Of a stretch of 36,841 nucleotides of DNA, positions 16,696 through 24,382 are shown piece by piece. Every line of letters begins with the position of its first letter. Within the stretch, counting starts at the first letter, position 1. The notes below the pieces were generated by a model, which made no database searches, had not been told where the DNA came from, and saw only the letters and a program-made list of their open reading frames with translations. Both the position numbers and the translations under genes were made by a program. The stretch lies in assembly GCA_944390105.1 (NCBI GenBank), contig CALXOV010000058.1:1-36841 (forward strand), written 5' to 3'. This stretch comes from an uncultured Succinivibrionaceae bacterium (lineage in GTDB: Bacteria; Pseudomonadota; Gammaproteobacteria; Enterobacterales; Succinivibrionaceae).

Positions 16696-18324
16696 TTAAA
16701 TCTTCTCAGGCACCATCTTAATGTGTCCGCACGGACATTCCTGTGCGCACACGCCGCAGCCCTTGCAGTAGTCGTAGTTAAATTCATAGCCCTTACCCGG
16801 ACCTAACTTAACCACTGCATTATCCGGGCATACGCCGTAGCAGTTGTCGCATTCCATGCAGTTGCCGCAGGATAAGCAGCGGCGAGCCTCGAAGATGGCA
16901 TTCTCTTCGGTAAGACCATGCTGCACCTCATCAAAGGTATTGGTGCGGCGCGCCAGCTCCAGCTGCGGACGTACGGTCTTAGGAGCATCGGTGTAGTACC
17001 ACGGATGCATATCCTCAAAACGCGCATCCTCATGCTTGGCCGGACGCTTGTACACTGAGCCTTTGAGGTAGGCATTGACGCCGCGGGCAGCGTGCTTGCC
17101 CATACCGATGGCAGCGGTCACCGTGCGATCGCCCTTGACCATATCGCCTGCTGCAAAGATGCCCGGAACCGTAGTCATCATGTTCTCATGATCAACTACC
17201 ACGGCGTCCTTCTCTGTCTGCAGACCTTCGACCTTCTGGCAGACTGACAGGTCAACGTTCTGGCCAATAGCCAAGACCACGGAGTCAGCTGCTAGCTCTT
17301 CAAATTCACCGGTAGGCTCCGGCCAACCCTGATCATTGAGCTTCATCTTCTCAATCTTCAGGCTGTCTTTCTCAGCGCCAGCAATGGTGGAGAGCCACTT
17401 TACCTGAATGCCTTCTTTGATGGCATCATCCATTTCCTCCGGATTGGCCGGCATCTTATCGCGGTTACGGCGATACACGATGATAGGCTCGGCACCTAAG
17501 CGGCGCAGCGAACGGGCCACGTCAACTGCGGTATTACCACCGCCGTATACAGCGACCTTACGTCCGATCTGCACTTCGCTGTCAGAGGAGATTTCCTCAA
17601 GCACATTGAGTGCATGCAGAATGTGGGTGGTGTCACCTGACGGAATGTCCACGTTAGTCGAGATAGAAGCGCCTAAGCCTAAGATCACGGCATCATACTT
17701 GCCGTTCTTCTTCTCAGCGACGATATCCTGCACCGGATGATTGCACTCAATGGTGATACCCATGTCAGTCAGACGGGCAATTTCAGCATCAAGAATATTA
17801 CGCGGCAGACGATAGGTCGGGATACCGTAACGCATCATGCCACCGGGCTTGCCGGCCATCTCGACAATGTGCACGCTGTGGCCGTAGCGGCGCAGATGAT
17901 AAGCTGCCGATAAGCCTGCTGGGCCGGAGCCGACAATCAGAATCTTCTTGCCAGTCTCGCGTACCGGCTTTCTGAAGGAGAGCTTGTGCTCTAACGCATA
18001 GTCACCCAGGAAACGCTCAACGGAGTTGATGCCGACCGACTCATCTAAAAAGCCGCGGTTGCACTTGCCTTCGCAGGTGTGATAGCACACGCGTCCCATG
18101 CAGGCAGGGAAAGGATTTTCCTCAGTTAAAATGCGCCAGGCGTGCTCGTAGTCGCCCTCAGCGGCATAATACAGCCACTGCTGAATGTTCTCGCCGGCCG
18201 GGCACTGCTTATTGCACGGCGGAAGCTTGAACACATTGACCGGGCGCAGGGTACGCCAGGAACCAGTCTTGTTGGCAAGAGAGGTTGCCGGCTCTAAGGT
18301 TGCAGCAAAAGATTTATTCATCAT
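16696..18324 (-). CDS. GltD-like NAD(P)H/Fe-S subunit of the pyruvate/2-oxoacid oxidoreductase
   Basis: The 542-residue flavoprotein resembles the glutamate synthase small subunit with an added ferredoxin domain. An N-terminal cysteine domain carries Cys37, 41, 75, 80, 84 and 88. The FAD Rossmann motif ILIVGSGPAGLSAAYHL is at about 128-144, and the NAD(P) motif VAVYGGGNTAVDVARSLRR with following 'VYRRNRDKMPA' is near 255-290. A C-terminal double [4Fe-4S] domain (CLSCGNCMECDNC...CP and CKGCGVCAQECP) is near 482-530. Such GltD-like subunits accompany some 2-oxoacid:ferredoxin oxidoreductases (KorC-type) and link them to NADP. It is the last gene of the four-gene operon, 19 bases after the beta subunit, and is followed by the terminator. 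Confidence 0.88.
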   Translation of the reverse strand: MMNKSFAATLEPATSLANKTGSWRTLRPVNVFKLPPCNKQCPAGENIQQWLYYAAEGDYEHAWRILTEENPFPACMGRVCYHTCEGKCNRGFLDESVGINSVERFLGDYALEHKLSFRKPVRETGKKILIVGSGPAGLSAAYHLRRYGHSVHIVEMAGKPGGMMRYGIPTYRLPRNILDAEIARLTDMGITIECNHPVQDIVAEKKNGKYDAVILGLGASISTNVDIPSGDTTHILHALNVLEEISSDSEVQIGRKVAVYGGGNTAVDVARSLRRLGAEPIIVYRRNRDKMPANPEEMDDAIKEGIQVKWLSTIAGAEKDSLKIEKMKLNDQGWPEPTGEFEELAADSVVLAIGQNVDLSVCQKVEGLQTEKDAVVVDHENMMTTVPGIFAAGDMVKGDRTVTAAIGMGKHAARGVNAYLKGSVYKRPAKHEDARFEDMHPWYYTDAPKTVRPQLELARRTNTFDEVQHGLTEENAIFEARRCLSCGNCMECDNCYGVCPDNAVVKLGPGKGYEFNYDYCKGCGVCAQECPCGHIKMVPEKI

Positions 18325-18343
18325 GGTTGAAAAAGCTCCTCTC

Positions 18344-19405
18344 TTAAATTTCGTGGCTGCGCTCGTGAGCCTGTACCGCTACCGGCATGGTCTCCGGGAT
18401 TTCATCGCCCAGCAGGTCGAAGCTGCGGATATTGTCATCGCACATGGCCTGTACGCGCGCTAAAACCTTAGGATCTGCCTTCTTGCCGGTGAGGTGAGCG
18501 TAGCGGCGCTGCAGCTTCAGGAAGTTGACGACCGGCTGCTGCTGACGGATCTTGCGCACCGAGGTGATCTTGCCGTACTCAGCCTCAAAGATCGGGTAGA
18601 AGCCGGTCTCGCAGGCGAGGCGAGCAACGGTCACGGTGCTGCCGGAGGCGGAGCCCCAGCCCAGCGGGCACGGTACTAAGATCTGAATATAGCGGGCGCC
18701 GTGGAAGGACATGGCCTTCTCAACTTTGTATTCAAGGTCTTTGAGGTCAGCGACCGATGCGGTAGCTACGTACGGAATGCCGTGGGCCATCGCAATCAGC
18801 GGCACGTTCTTGCCCTTACCCCAGTCATTGCCCGGCTCTTCGCCGACTAACTGTGTGGTAGCAGTACGTGCTGCCGGCGGAGTGGCGGAGGAACGCTGTA
18901 CGCCGGTATTCATATAGGCCTGATTGTCATAGCAGATGTAGAGCACATCGTCGTTACGCTCAAACATGCCCGAGAGCGGCCCAAAGCCGATATCCGTGGT
19001 GCCGCCGTCACCGCCCTGTGCAATTACGCGCGGCACATTGGTATTGCCGGCCTTCTTGGCACGTACGCGGGCGGCCACTGCAAGTCCGGAGCCGACGGCT
19101 GCGGAATTGCCGAACAGGGAGTGGATCCACGGCAGGCGCCAAGCAGACTGCGGATACGGGGTGGAGAACACCTCAAGGCAGCCGGTGGCATTGGCAATCA
19201 TCAGCTGACCGCCGGTTGCGCGCATCGCTGCGTCAATAGCGTAGCGGGCACCTAAAGCTTCGCCGCAGCCCTGGCAGGCACGGTGGCCTGAGATTAAAGT
19301 GTTAGGGCGATCGGAGGATGCCTGCACGGCGCGCATGGACGGATTGAGCAGACGGTTGCCGACCGTATTGGAGCCGGTCTGGTAAAACTTAATTGCATCT
19401 AACAT
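18344..19405 (-). CDS. porB: Pyruvate/2-oxoacid:ferredoxin oxidoreductase, beta (TPP-binding) subunit
   Basis: The 353-residue protein is the thiamine-diphosphate subunit of a multi-subunit 2-oxoacid oxidoreductase. It shows the CxGCGE cysteine motif ('ACQGCGEALGARY'), the TPP/Mg motif GGDGGTTDIGFGPLSG, and 'YDNQAYMNTGVQRSSATP', all typical of PorB. 'PCPLGWG' near residue 245 is the usual conserved stretch before the C-terminal cysteine region. It probably acts on pyruvate, giving acetyl-CoA, CO2 and reduced acceptor, but the substrate is inferred. It sits 18 bases after the alpha gene and 19 before the GltD-like gene. Confidence 0.92.
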   Translation of the reverse strand: MLDAIKFYQTGSNTVGNRLLNPSMRAVQASSDRPNTLISGHRACQGCGEALGARYAIDAAMRATGGQLMIANATGCLEVFSTPYPQSAWRLPWIHSLFGNSAAVGSGLAVAARVRAKKAGNTNVPRVIAQGGDGGTTDIGFGPLSGMFERNDDVLYICYDNQAYMNTGVQRSSATPPAARTATTQLVGEEPGNDWGKGKNVPLIAMAHGIPYVATASVADLKDLEYKVEKAMSFHGARYIQILVPCPLGWGSASGSTVTVARLACETGFYPIFEAEYGKITSVRKIRQQQPVVNFLKLQRRYAHLTGKKADPKVLARVQAMCDDNIRSFDLLGDEIPETMPVAVQAHERSHEI

Positions 19406-19423
19406 AATCTTTCATCTCCCCCA

Positions 19424-20677
19424 TTAAGCGCGCACTTTCTGCAGCGTGTCCATGAGCACATCTTCAGGCAGCGGACCTTCAGGCAGGGTAACGCCTTCAG
19501 TGTCTTTCAGGTAGCTGTTGATGAGCTTGGTATCAACGTCAAACCAGGTCATCTCAGATGAGAATTTGTTATTCAGGCTGTAGTTGACGATGTCCTTAAT
19601 GGTGCTGCCTAAAATTGCACGGCCGCCTAAACCGCAAACTGCGGTGTGGATCTGCGCACCAGTGCCGCGCAGCGCACGCTCAACTTCAGGATAGAGAATG
19701 CCGCGAGCACCGTAGCTGAAGTGACGCTCAACGATGACAACGTTCTTAGTGTCACCGATGGCCGCGCGCAGGGCTTCATACGGGAACGGACGGAAGGCCT
19801 TGAGTGAAATGATGCCGGCCTTAATGCCCTGTTTGGCCAGTTCGTCCACTGCGTCTTTAGCGGTACCCACGGTTGAACCCATGATGATGAGCTTGACGTC
19901 GGCGTTGTCGCAGTTGTAGCAGTCAAGCAGACCGCCTGAATGATGACCGGTCAGTTCGCGGTATTCCTTGGTGACGCGTTCAATGATAGGCAGGGCCTTG
20001 TGCATCTTGCGCTGCTGCAGAATGCGCAGCTCCGTGAAGGCCTCCGGACCTACCATGCCGCCCATGGAGATCGGTTCCTTAGGATCAAGGAACTCGCGCG
20101 GTTCGTAAGGCGGCAGGAACTGATCGACCTGTTCCTGTGACGGCAGATCTAAGCGCTCAAAAGCGTGAGTCAGCACGAAGCCGTCCATGCACACCATCAC
20201 CGGCAGACCAACTTCCTCGGCAATCTTGAAGGCCATGATGTGGGTATCGAGGGCGTCCTGATTGGACTCACAGAAAAGCTGCAGCCAGCCTGAATCGCGC
20301 TGGGACAGCGAGTCGGAATGATCGTTCCAAATGTTAATCGGAGCGCCGATGGCACGTGAGGCCACCGTCATGACGATCGGCAGGCCGAGGCCGGAGGCAT
20401 TGTAGACGCCCTCAACCATGTATAAAAGGCCCTGCGAAGCAGTAGCGGTGTAGGCGCGCACGCCGCCTGCGGATGCACCGATGGATACGGAAATGGCCGA
20501 GAACTCGGATTCGACGTTGACAAACTCGCAATCCTGCAGTTTACCGGTCTTAACCATCTTGCCTAAGTTTTCCACGATGTGCGTCTGCGGGGAAATAGGA
20601 TATGCACAGACTGCACCCGGACGGCACAGTGCTACCGCCTCGGCAATGCCCAGAGAACCTTCAATCTGCTTAAGCAT
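19424..20677 (-). CDS. porA: Pyruvate/2-oxoacid:ferredoxin oxidoreductase, alpha subunit
   Basis: The 417-residue protein has the PorA layout. An N-terminal pyrimidine-binding domain has 'AVCAYPISPQTHIVE', 'FVNVESEFSAISVSIGASAGGVRAYTATASQGLLYM' in sections and 'GAPINIWNDHSDSLSQRDSGWLQLF'. Domain II then begins near residue 265 ('VKLIIMGSTVGTAKDAVDEL'). The Thr-Ala-Thr-Ala-Ser-Gln-Gly stretch is characteristic of pyruvate-type enzymes, so pyruvate is the likely substrate. GGAGG lies 6 bases before the ATG. Its start overlaps the gamma gene stop by 8 bases, a sign of translational coupling. Confidence 0.93.
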   Translation of the reverse strand: MLKQIEGSLGIAEAVALCRPGAVCAYPISPQTHIVENLGKMVKTGKLQDCEFVNVESEFSAISVSIGASAGGVRAYTATASQGLLYMVEGVYNASGLGLPIVMTVASRAIGAPINIWNDHSDSLSQRDSGWLQLFCESNQDALDTHIMAFKIAEEVGLPVMVCMDGFVLTHAFERLDLPSQEQVDQFLPPYEPREFLDPKEPISMGGMVGPEAFTELRILQQRKMHKALPIIERVTKEYRELTGHHSGGLLDCYNCDNADVKLIIMGSTVGTAKDAVDELAKQGIKAGIISLKAFRPFPYEALRAAIGDTKNVVIVERHFSYGARGILYPEVERALRGTGAQIHTAVCGLGGRAILGSTIKDIVNYSLNNKFSSEMTWFDVDTKLINSYLKDTEGVTLPEGPLPEDVLMDTLQKVRA

Positions 20678-21248
20678 TGTTGCCTCCGTTCTTCAAATTC
20701 ATAATGTACTCATAAGCTAAAGCTGCCGTATCAGCATTGGCATCACCCACCTTGCCGGGGTATCTGCTCTGGAACGACTTCTGTACGCTCTCTAAGGCAA
20801 ACACACCGGTGGCCGCGGCTAAAGCTGCCAGCATCGGAGCACCCGGCAGCGGACGACCGATCTTCTGCATGGCAAAGTCGGTGGCCGGAACGGTCAGCAC
20901 GTGGCCTGCCGGCAGTTTCTTTACCAGATCCGGCACGACGACTTCAGCAGGCTCGGCTGAATTAATGATAGCGAAGCCTTGCGGATCAATACCGGCGAAC
21001 ACGTCGATGGCACCTAACAAGGTCTTATCCTGCACCACCACGGCATTCGGCTCTAAAATAGGTTCGTGAGTACGAATTTCCTTGTCATCGATGCGAGCAT
21101 AAGCTACCACCGGGGCACCTGTACGCTCAGAACCGAAGCTAGGGAAAGCCTGGGCAAAATGCCCTTCAAGGAAAGCGGCGAGCGAAAGCATTTCTGCCGC
21201 GGTAACTACACCCTGACCGCCGCGTCCGTGTAATCTAATCTGAAGCAA
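20670..21248 (-). CDS. porG: Pyruvate/2-oxoacid:ferredoxin oxidoreductase, gamma subunit
   Basis: The 192-residue gamma subunit has the signature 'IRLHGRGGQGVVTAAEML', then 'FPSFGSERTGAPVVAYARI' and 'PGAPMLAALAAATG' as in PorG/KorC gamma proteins. I place the start at TTG 21248: AAGGAG lies 6 bases upstream, and the protein then begins MLQIRLHGRGGQG like its relatives. The in-frame upstream starts (ATG 21269 and TTG 21275) lie before that Shine-Dalgarno. It is the first gene of the operon gamma-alpha-beta-GltD-like. Confidence 0.92.
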   Translation of the reverse strand: MLQIRLHGRGGQGVVTAAEMLSLAAFLEGHFAQAFPSFGSERTGAPVVAYARIDDKEIRTHEPILEPNAVVVQDKTLLGAIDVFAGIDPQGFAIINSAEPAEVVVPDLVKKLPAGHVLTVPATDFAMQKIGRPLPGAPMLAALAAATGVFALESVQKSFQSRYPGKVGDANADTAALAYEYIMNLKNGGNNA

Positions 21249-21394
21249 AGTAGGCTCCTTTCGTTGCATGTGCAATTTCTAATTGCGCCGCGCAAGGGCG
21301 ATGCGCAATCGTTTAAGCTTCGCGCTGCGATAAATCGCTGCAGGTCGGAGCTTAGGCAATGATCGCAAAGTGATGTGATCATCAAAGCTGATTA

Positions 21395-21422
21395 ATTTTA
21401 GGAAGATTCAAGTCGATTGCAA
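21395..21422 (-). promoter_or_regulatory. Candidate promoter of the por operon
   Basis: On the minus strand TTGCAA (21422-21417) is followed after 16 bases by TAAAAT (21400-21395). This is a reasonable sigma-70 pair placed about 150 bases upstream of porG. Confidence 0.4.
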
Positions 21423-21464
21423 AGCAAGCCGCTTAGGAATGGGCTTTTGTCTTATCAGAAAAAA

Positions 21465-21480
21465 TGTCGGCCAGATCACA
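21465..21480. promoter_or_regulatory. CRP/FNR-family-like operator
   Basis: TGTCG-N6-TCACA with A/T-rich flanks (AAA before, AAA after) matches 8 of 10 core positions of the CRP consensus TGTGA-N6-TCACA. It would be centred about 85 bases upstream of the predicted por start point, a position compatible with activation. Confidence 0.35.
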
Positions 21481-21781
21481 AAATTGCGGGGTTTCGGCGA
21501 AGAGATCAGATCTTTAGTTAATTTTAAGCTAAACAATAATAATTATACTATTAATAAAAAAAGCAGCAAAGTAGCATCTGTATCGGGAATTTATTAGGTT
21601 AGGCGAAGCTTACCAAAATTTGCCGAACGGTTTAAATGTGAGATGACGCAAAAATTTTTAAAAAGTCTGGGATTTTTTAAAAAGACTTAATAAACTAAGT
21701 TAAATAAAGTATATAAGACTGCCCTATCGCTGGGCAAAATGCCGTCATGCCAACTAAAGTTGTGCAATACAGGAGGGAGAT

Positions 21782-22783
21782 ATGCGCCACAGTCATAGCA
21801 AGTTAGACGCCCATTTAATTCGTGAACAGAATCTATCCATGGTTACGCGTATTTTGCACAAGGAGCAGGTGGCTACCGCCGCGCGCCTTAGGGAGCTTAG
21901 CGGGCTTAGTGTGGTAACTTTAACTAAGCTACTCGATACCTTAATTGAAAGCGGTATTGTGCTGCCGGGGGAGGTCGTCAAGCCAAGTCTGGGGCGCCCG
22001 GCTGCCACCTATCGTTTTAACAGTGCGTATCGGCTGCTGCTTATCGTGTCGTGCTACAAGCGCGCCGGCTACGATTATGCCTGCTACAGCGTGCACGATT
22101 TGTTTGGCGAGTGTCTTGAAAGGCGTGAGGAACTGCTGGCTACCATTCATACCGATGAGTTCCGCATCGGTATTGAGCTGTATTTAGAGCGTTACGATAA
22201 TATTGCCATTATCGGCATATCTATGCCTTCAGATACCATCGGAGGACGCGTTGCTGCGGCCATCCGTCATGATCCGCGCTCTAAGCGTTTAGCTGCCCAT
22301 CTAGAGTTGCGCTTTGGGGTGCCGGTTTTCTTTGAGACGGATATTAATGCAGCGACTTTAGGCTGCTATAACCGTCTGCAGGTGCAGGATTTCGTGTCCG
22401 GTATTGTGCTGGTGCCGGGACGTGCTCCGGCCTGCGGTTTTTGTTATGAAGGCGAGCTTATTCGTGGGCGTGACGGCATGGCCGGAGAAGTGCGCTTCTT
22501 TCCGATGTATAACGATGTGGGAATTTTGCCTACGGAGCCGGAGCAGGCTGATGAGCTGGCTGTACGCACCCTGCGCGCGGTGATGTGCGTGCTCAATCCG
22601 GCGGTAGTGGCCGTCTATACCGAAAGTCTGAAGCCGGGTATTTACGAGCGTTTGAAAAAACGTCTGGGCTCTGCAGCCGAAATTGCCATGCTGCCTAAAA
22701 TTGAAGTTAATGACAAAATTCGCGATGACATTGTCTCGGGCATGATCACATTGTGTCTGCAGCATTTAGATAAGTTGGGTTAG
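21782..22783 (+). CDS. ROK-family transcriptional regulator (NagC/Mlc-like)
   Basis: The 333-residue protein has an N-terminal winged helix (about 14-75, with 'ATAARLRELSGLSVVTLTKLLDTLIESG' in its helices and the wing 'SLGRPAATYRF'). A ROK/sugar-kinase-like domain follows ('FFETDINAATLGCYN', 'GELIRGRDGMAGEVRFFP'). The ROK phosphate-binding and zinc-binding signatures are eroded: no CxCGxxGC motif follows 'AGEVRFF', and the glycine-rich 'GIGAG' is replaced. It is therefore a regulator, not a kinase, and its ligand is unknown. AGGAGGGA precedes the ATG. It is divergent from the por operon and may control it. Repeat copy B starts three bases after its stop. Confidence 0.85.
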   Translation: MRHSHSKLDAHLIREQNLSMVTRILHKEQVATAARLRELSGLSVVTLTKLLDTLIESGIVLPGEVVKPSLGRPAATYRFNSAYRLLLIVSCYKRAGYDYACYSVHDLFGECLERREELLATIHTDEFRIGIELYLERYDNIAIIGISMPSDTIGGRVAAAIRHDPRSKRLAAHLELRFGVPVFFETDINAATLGCYNRLQVQDFVSGIVLVPGRAPACGFCYEGELIRGRDGMAGEVRFFPMYNDVGILPTEPEQADELAVRTLRAVMCVLNPAVVAVYTESLKPGIYERLKKRLGSAAEIAMLPKIEVNDKIRDDIVSGMITLCLQHLDKLG

Positions 22784-22785
22784 GG

Positions 22786-22861
22786 ATGAACTACTCTATG
22801 CTCGCTCATGAGGAATTCTTCGGTTTTCAGTTAAAAGATCGCCAGGGTAAGGTACAGGCGA
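22786..22861 (+). repeat. Structured repeat, copy B
   Basis: This is the second copy of the element at 14296-14369: ATGAACTAC, a 20-base imperfect hairpin (22794-22813), AATT, a CGGTTTTCAGTTAAA core and a closing hairpin (TCGCC 22839-22843 with GGCGA 22857-22861). The closing stem differs from copy A by a base-pair exchange (CGCA/TGCG against CGCC/GGCG), suggesting that the structure is kept. It starts three bases after the ROK stop, in the same orientation as the gene. Confidence 0.6.
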
Positions 22862-23293
22862 CGGACTAGCTACAGCCAAATCTAATTATATTTATCTAAT
22901 TTATACATCAATATAATTATTACATTTTAATCTAAAGTAAGCTGCTGCTCTTTTATGCTAAGAGGAAATTAGATTAAGCAATATGTATGTACGTTAAGAG
23001 ATGCCAGGCAACGCAAAGCGGCGCTAAAGTATTGCCGCTACCCGGCATTTAGGCGTCTTGTAGGTCAGTAACTTACTGTAAAGGGGATAATTTGTCGAGA
23101 GTACCCGCACTTGGGGTGGCTGTATGTAAAAAATTACCGGCCTTTGTCAATACCATGAAATTTTATGCTATAGTAAAAAACAAGCCCAAGCTAGGTGTGG
23201 CAGGTTTATTTATACTCAAACTCGGCGATGGGTTTATTCGATTAATTTTACTGCAGCTATGAGACTGCGTTTTATGCATAGTGTGGAGCTCTC
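22862..23293. other. Non-coding region upstream of the WYL regulator
   Basis: No gene is visible. Contents include an AT-rich tract (22880-22945) and a nested hairpin: ATGCC 23001-23005 with GGCAT 23044-23048, and inside it AGCGGC 23017-23022 with GCCGCT 23034-23039. TTTTATGC occurs three times (22951, 23161, 23270), the first two extended to TTTTATGCTA. A weak promoter has TTGTCA (23144-23149) and TATAGT (23169-23174) with a long 19-base spacer. The repeated motif could be an operator for the downstream regulator. Confidence 0.4.
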
Positions 23294-24283
23294 ATGTCAG
23301 ATAAAAACACCGATATGTTAAATAATGAGGGAGCGGAAGCGCCAGCCACGGTCAACAAGTGGAATCAGGCCCGCCGCCTTGAGTTTATCGATTTTCGCTT
23401 GGGCTGCGACGGTAAGATCAATCGCCGCGACTTAGTTGATTTCTTCAGCATTTCTATTCCGCAGGCTTCATTAGATTTATCTAAATACCATCAATTAGTA
23501 CTTGAGTCTGATCCGCCGCGCCGTAACTTAGTTTATGATCGCCACTTAAAGGTGTATATCCGCACCGATGATTTCAAGCCTTTATTCCCTAAGATCTGCG
23601 CCCCGGAGAATTATTTAAACGATCTCTTAGCCTACGCGCAGGGCGATCTGGTCAAGAGCCGCAATTTCTTTGGTTATATCCCTAATGTGGGGGTTGCCTC
23701 TTTCAATCCGCCGCGTCGCAATATTGACGCTTCAGTGCTATTCAATATTCTTGAAGCTATCCGTACTCACAAGGCTGTGCATGTCACCTATCTCTCGCTG
23801 TCGCACGACAAGCCGTGTGATCACTTAGTGGCTCCGCATGGCCTGGCTTTTGACGGCATGCGCTGGCATGTGCGCGCTTACTGCTACGATCATCATGAGT
23901 TCCGGGATTACGTGCTGTCGCGCATTATTAAATGTGCGGTACCGGAAATTTCGGCGCCGAATGATCGCTTCCCCGACCCGATCGGTAACGGCTTCCGTGA
24001 AGTTGGCACTGCCGGACGCGATGACACGCAGTGGAATGAGCTGGTGGATTTAGTGATTAAGGCCAATCCTGAATTGCCGGAGTCGGCACGGCGGGTAATT
24101 GAGCATGATTATGGTATGGATGACAATGGTACGGTGGTGTACCCGTGCCGTCGTGCGTTACTGTTCTATGCGCTGCAGTGGTTGCGCTTAACTAAGGCCG
24201 ATGCCTGTCTGCCGCCGGAACAGCGTCAGATTGTTCTGGATAATGAAGCCGAAGTATTTCGCCGTTTAGCCGGCGGACATTGA
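23294..24283 (+). CDS. WYL-domain transcriptional regulator, BrxR/CapW-like
   Basis: The 329-residue protein has the three-part architecture of BrxR/CapW regulators. A winged helix lies at about 24-92 (helices at 'INRRDLVDFFSISIPQASLDLSKY'). The WYL domain (about 143-215) carries 'VTYLSLSHDK', 'LVAPHGLAFDGMRWHVRAYC' and 'FRDYVLSRI', and a WCX-type C-terminal domain (about 246-320) has 'VDLVIKANPELPESARRVIEHDYGM'. Such proteins are dimeric repressors that usually sit in front of BREX, CBASS or other phage-defence operons. Here no defence gene follows: the next gene is a convergent transporter. The ATG is preceded by a modest TGGAG. A terminator follows. Confidence 0.88.
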   Translation: MSDKNTDMLNNEGAEAPATVNKWNQARRLEFIDFRLGCDGKINRRDLVDFFSISIPQASLDLSKYHQLVLESDPPRRNLVYDRHLKVYIRTDDFKPLFPKICAPENYLNDLLAYAQGDLVKSRNFFGYIPNVGVASFNPPRRNIDASVLFNILEAIRTHKAVHVTYLSLSHDKPCDHLVAPHGLAFDGMRWHVRAYCYDHHEFRDYVLSRIIKCAVPEISAPNDRFPDPIGNGFREVGTAGRDDTQWNELVDLVIKANPELPESARRVIEHDYGMDDNGTVVYPCRRALLFYALQWLRLTKADACLPPEQRQIVLDNEAEVFRRLAGGH

Positions 24284-24302
24284 GCCGCCGCGTCTTTTAT
24301 TG

Positions 24303-24322
24303 CCTGCCGTAGTTGCGGCAGG
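24303..24322. other. Hairpin between the WYL gene and its terminator
   Basis: CCTGCCG (24303-24309) pairs with CGGCAGG (24316-24322) around a 6-base loop. It lies just upstream of the main terminator and may help fold the 3' end. Confidence 0.4.
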
Positions 24323-24338
24323 ATAAATTTAATCCTGC

Positions 24339-24366
24339 AAAAGGCCGCTGTTACGGCCTTTTTCTT
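24339..24366 (+). terminator. Rho-independent terminator after the WYL gene (probably bidirectional)
   Basis: A 9-bp stem AAAAGGCCG (24339-24347) and CGGCCTTTT (24354-24362) has a 6-base loop and runs into TTTTTC on the plus strand. On the minus strand the stem ends in TTTTGC, so it may also stop the convergent transporter operon. Confidence 0.85.
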
Positions 24367-24382
24367 GTCACCAATTTAGCGC

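Larger units (their letters stand above)
21249..21781. other. Divergent control region between the por operon and the ROK regulator
   Basis: This 533-base spacer has no coding potential. It holds a candidate por promoter (21395-21422, minus) and a CRP/FNR-like site (21465-21480). An overlapping set of short palindromes lies at about 21366-21385 (TGATGTGATCATCA), and a very AT-rich stretch (21530-21720) precedes the ROK gene. The long leader (about 140 bases) between the candidate promoter and porG leaves room for further regulation. Confidence 0.5.
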
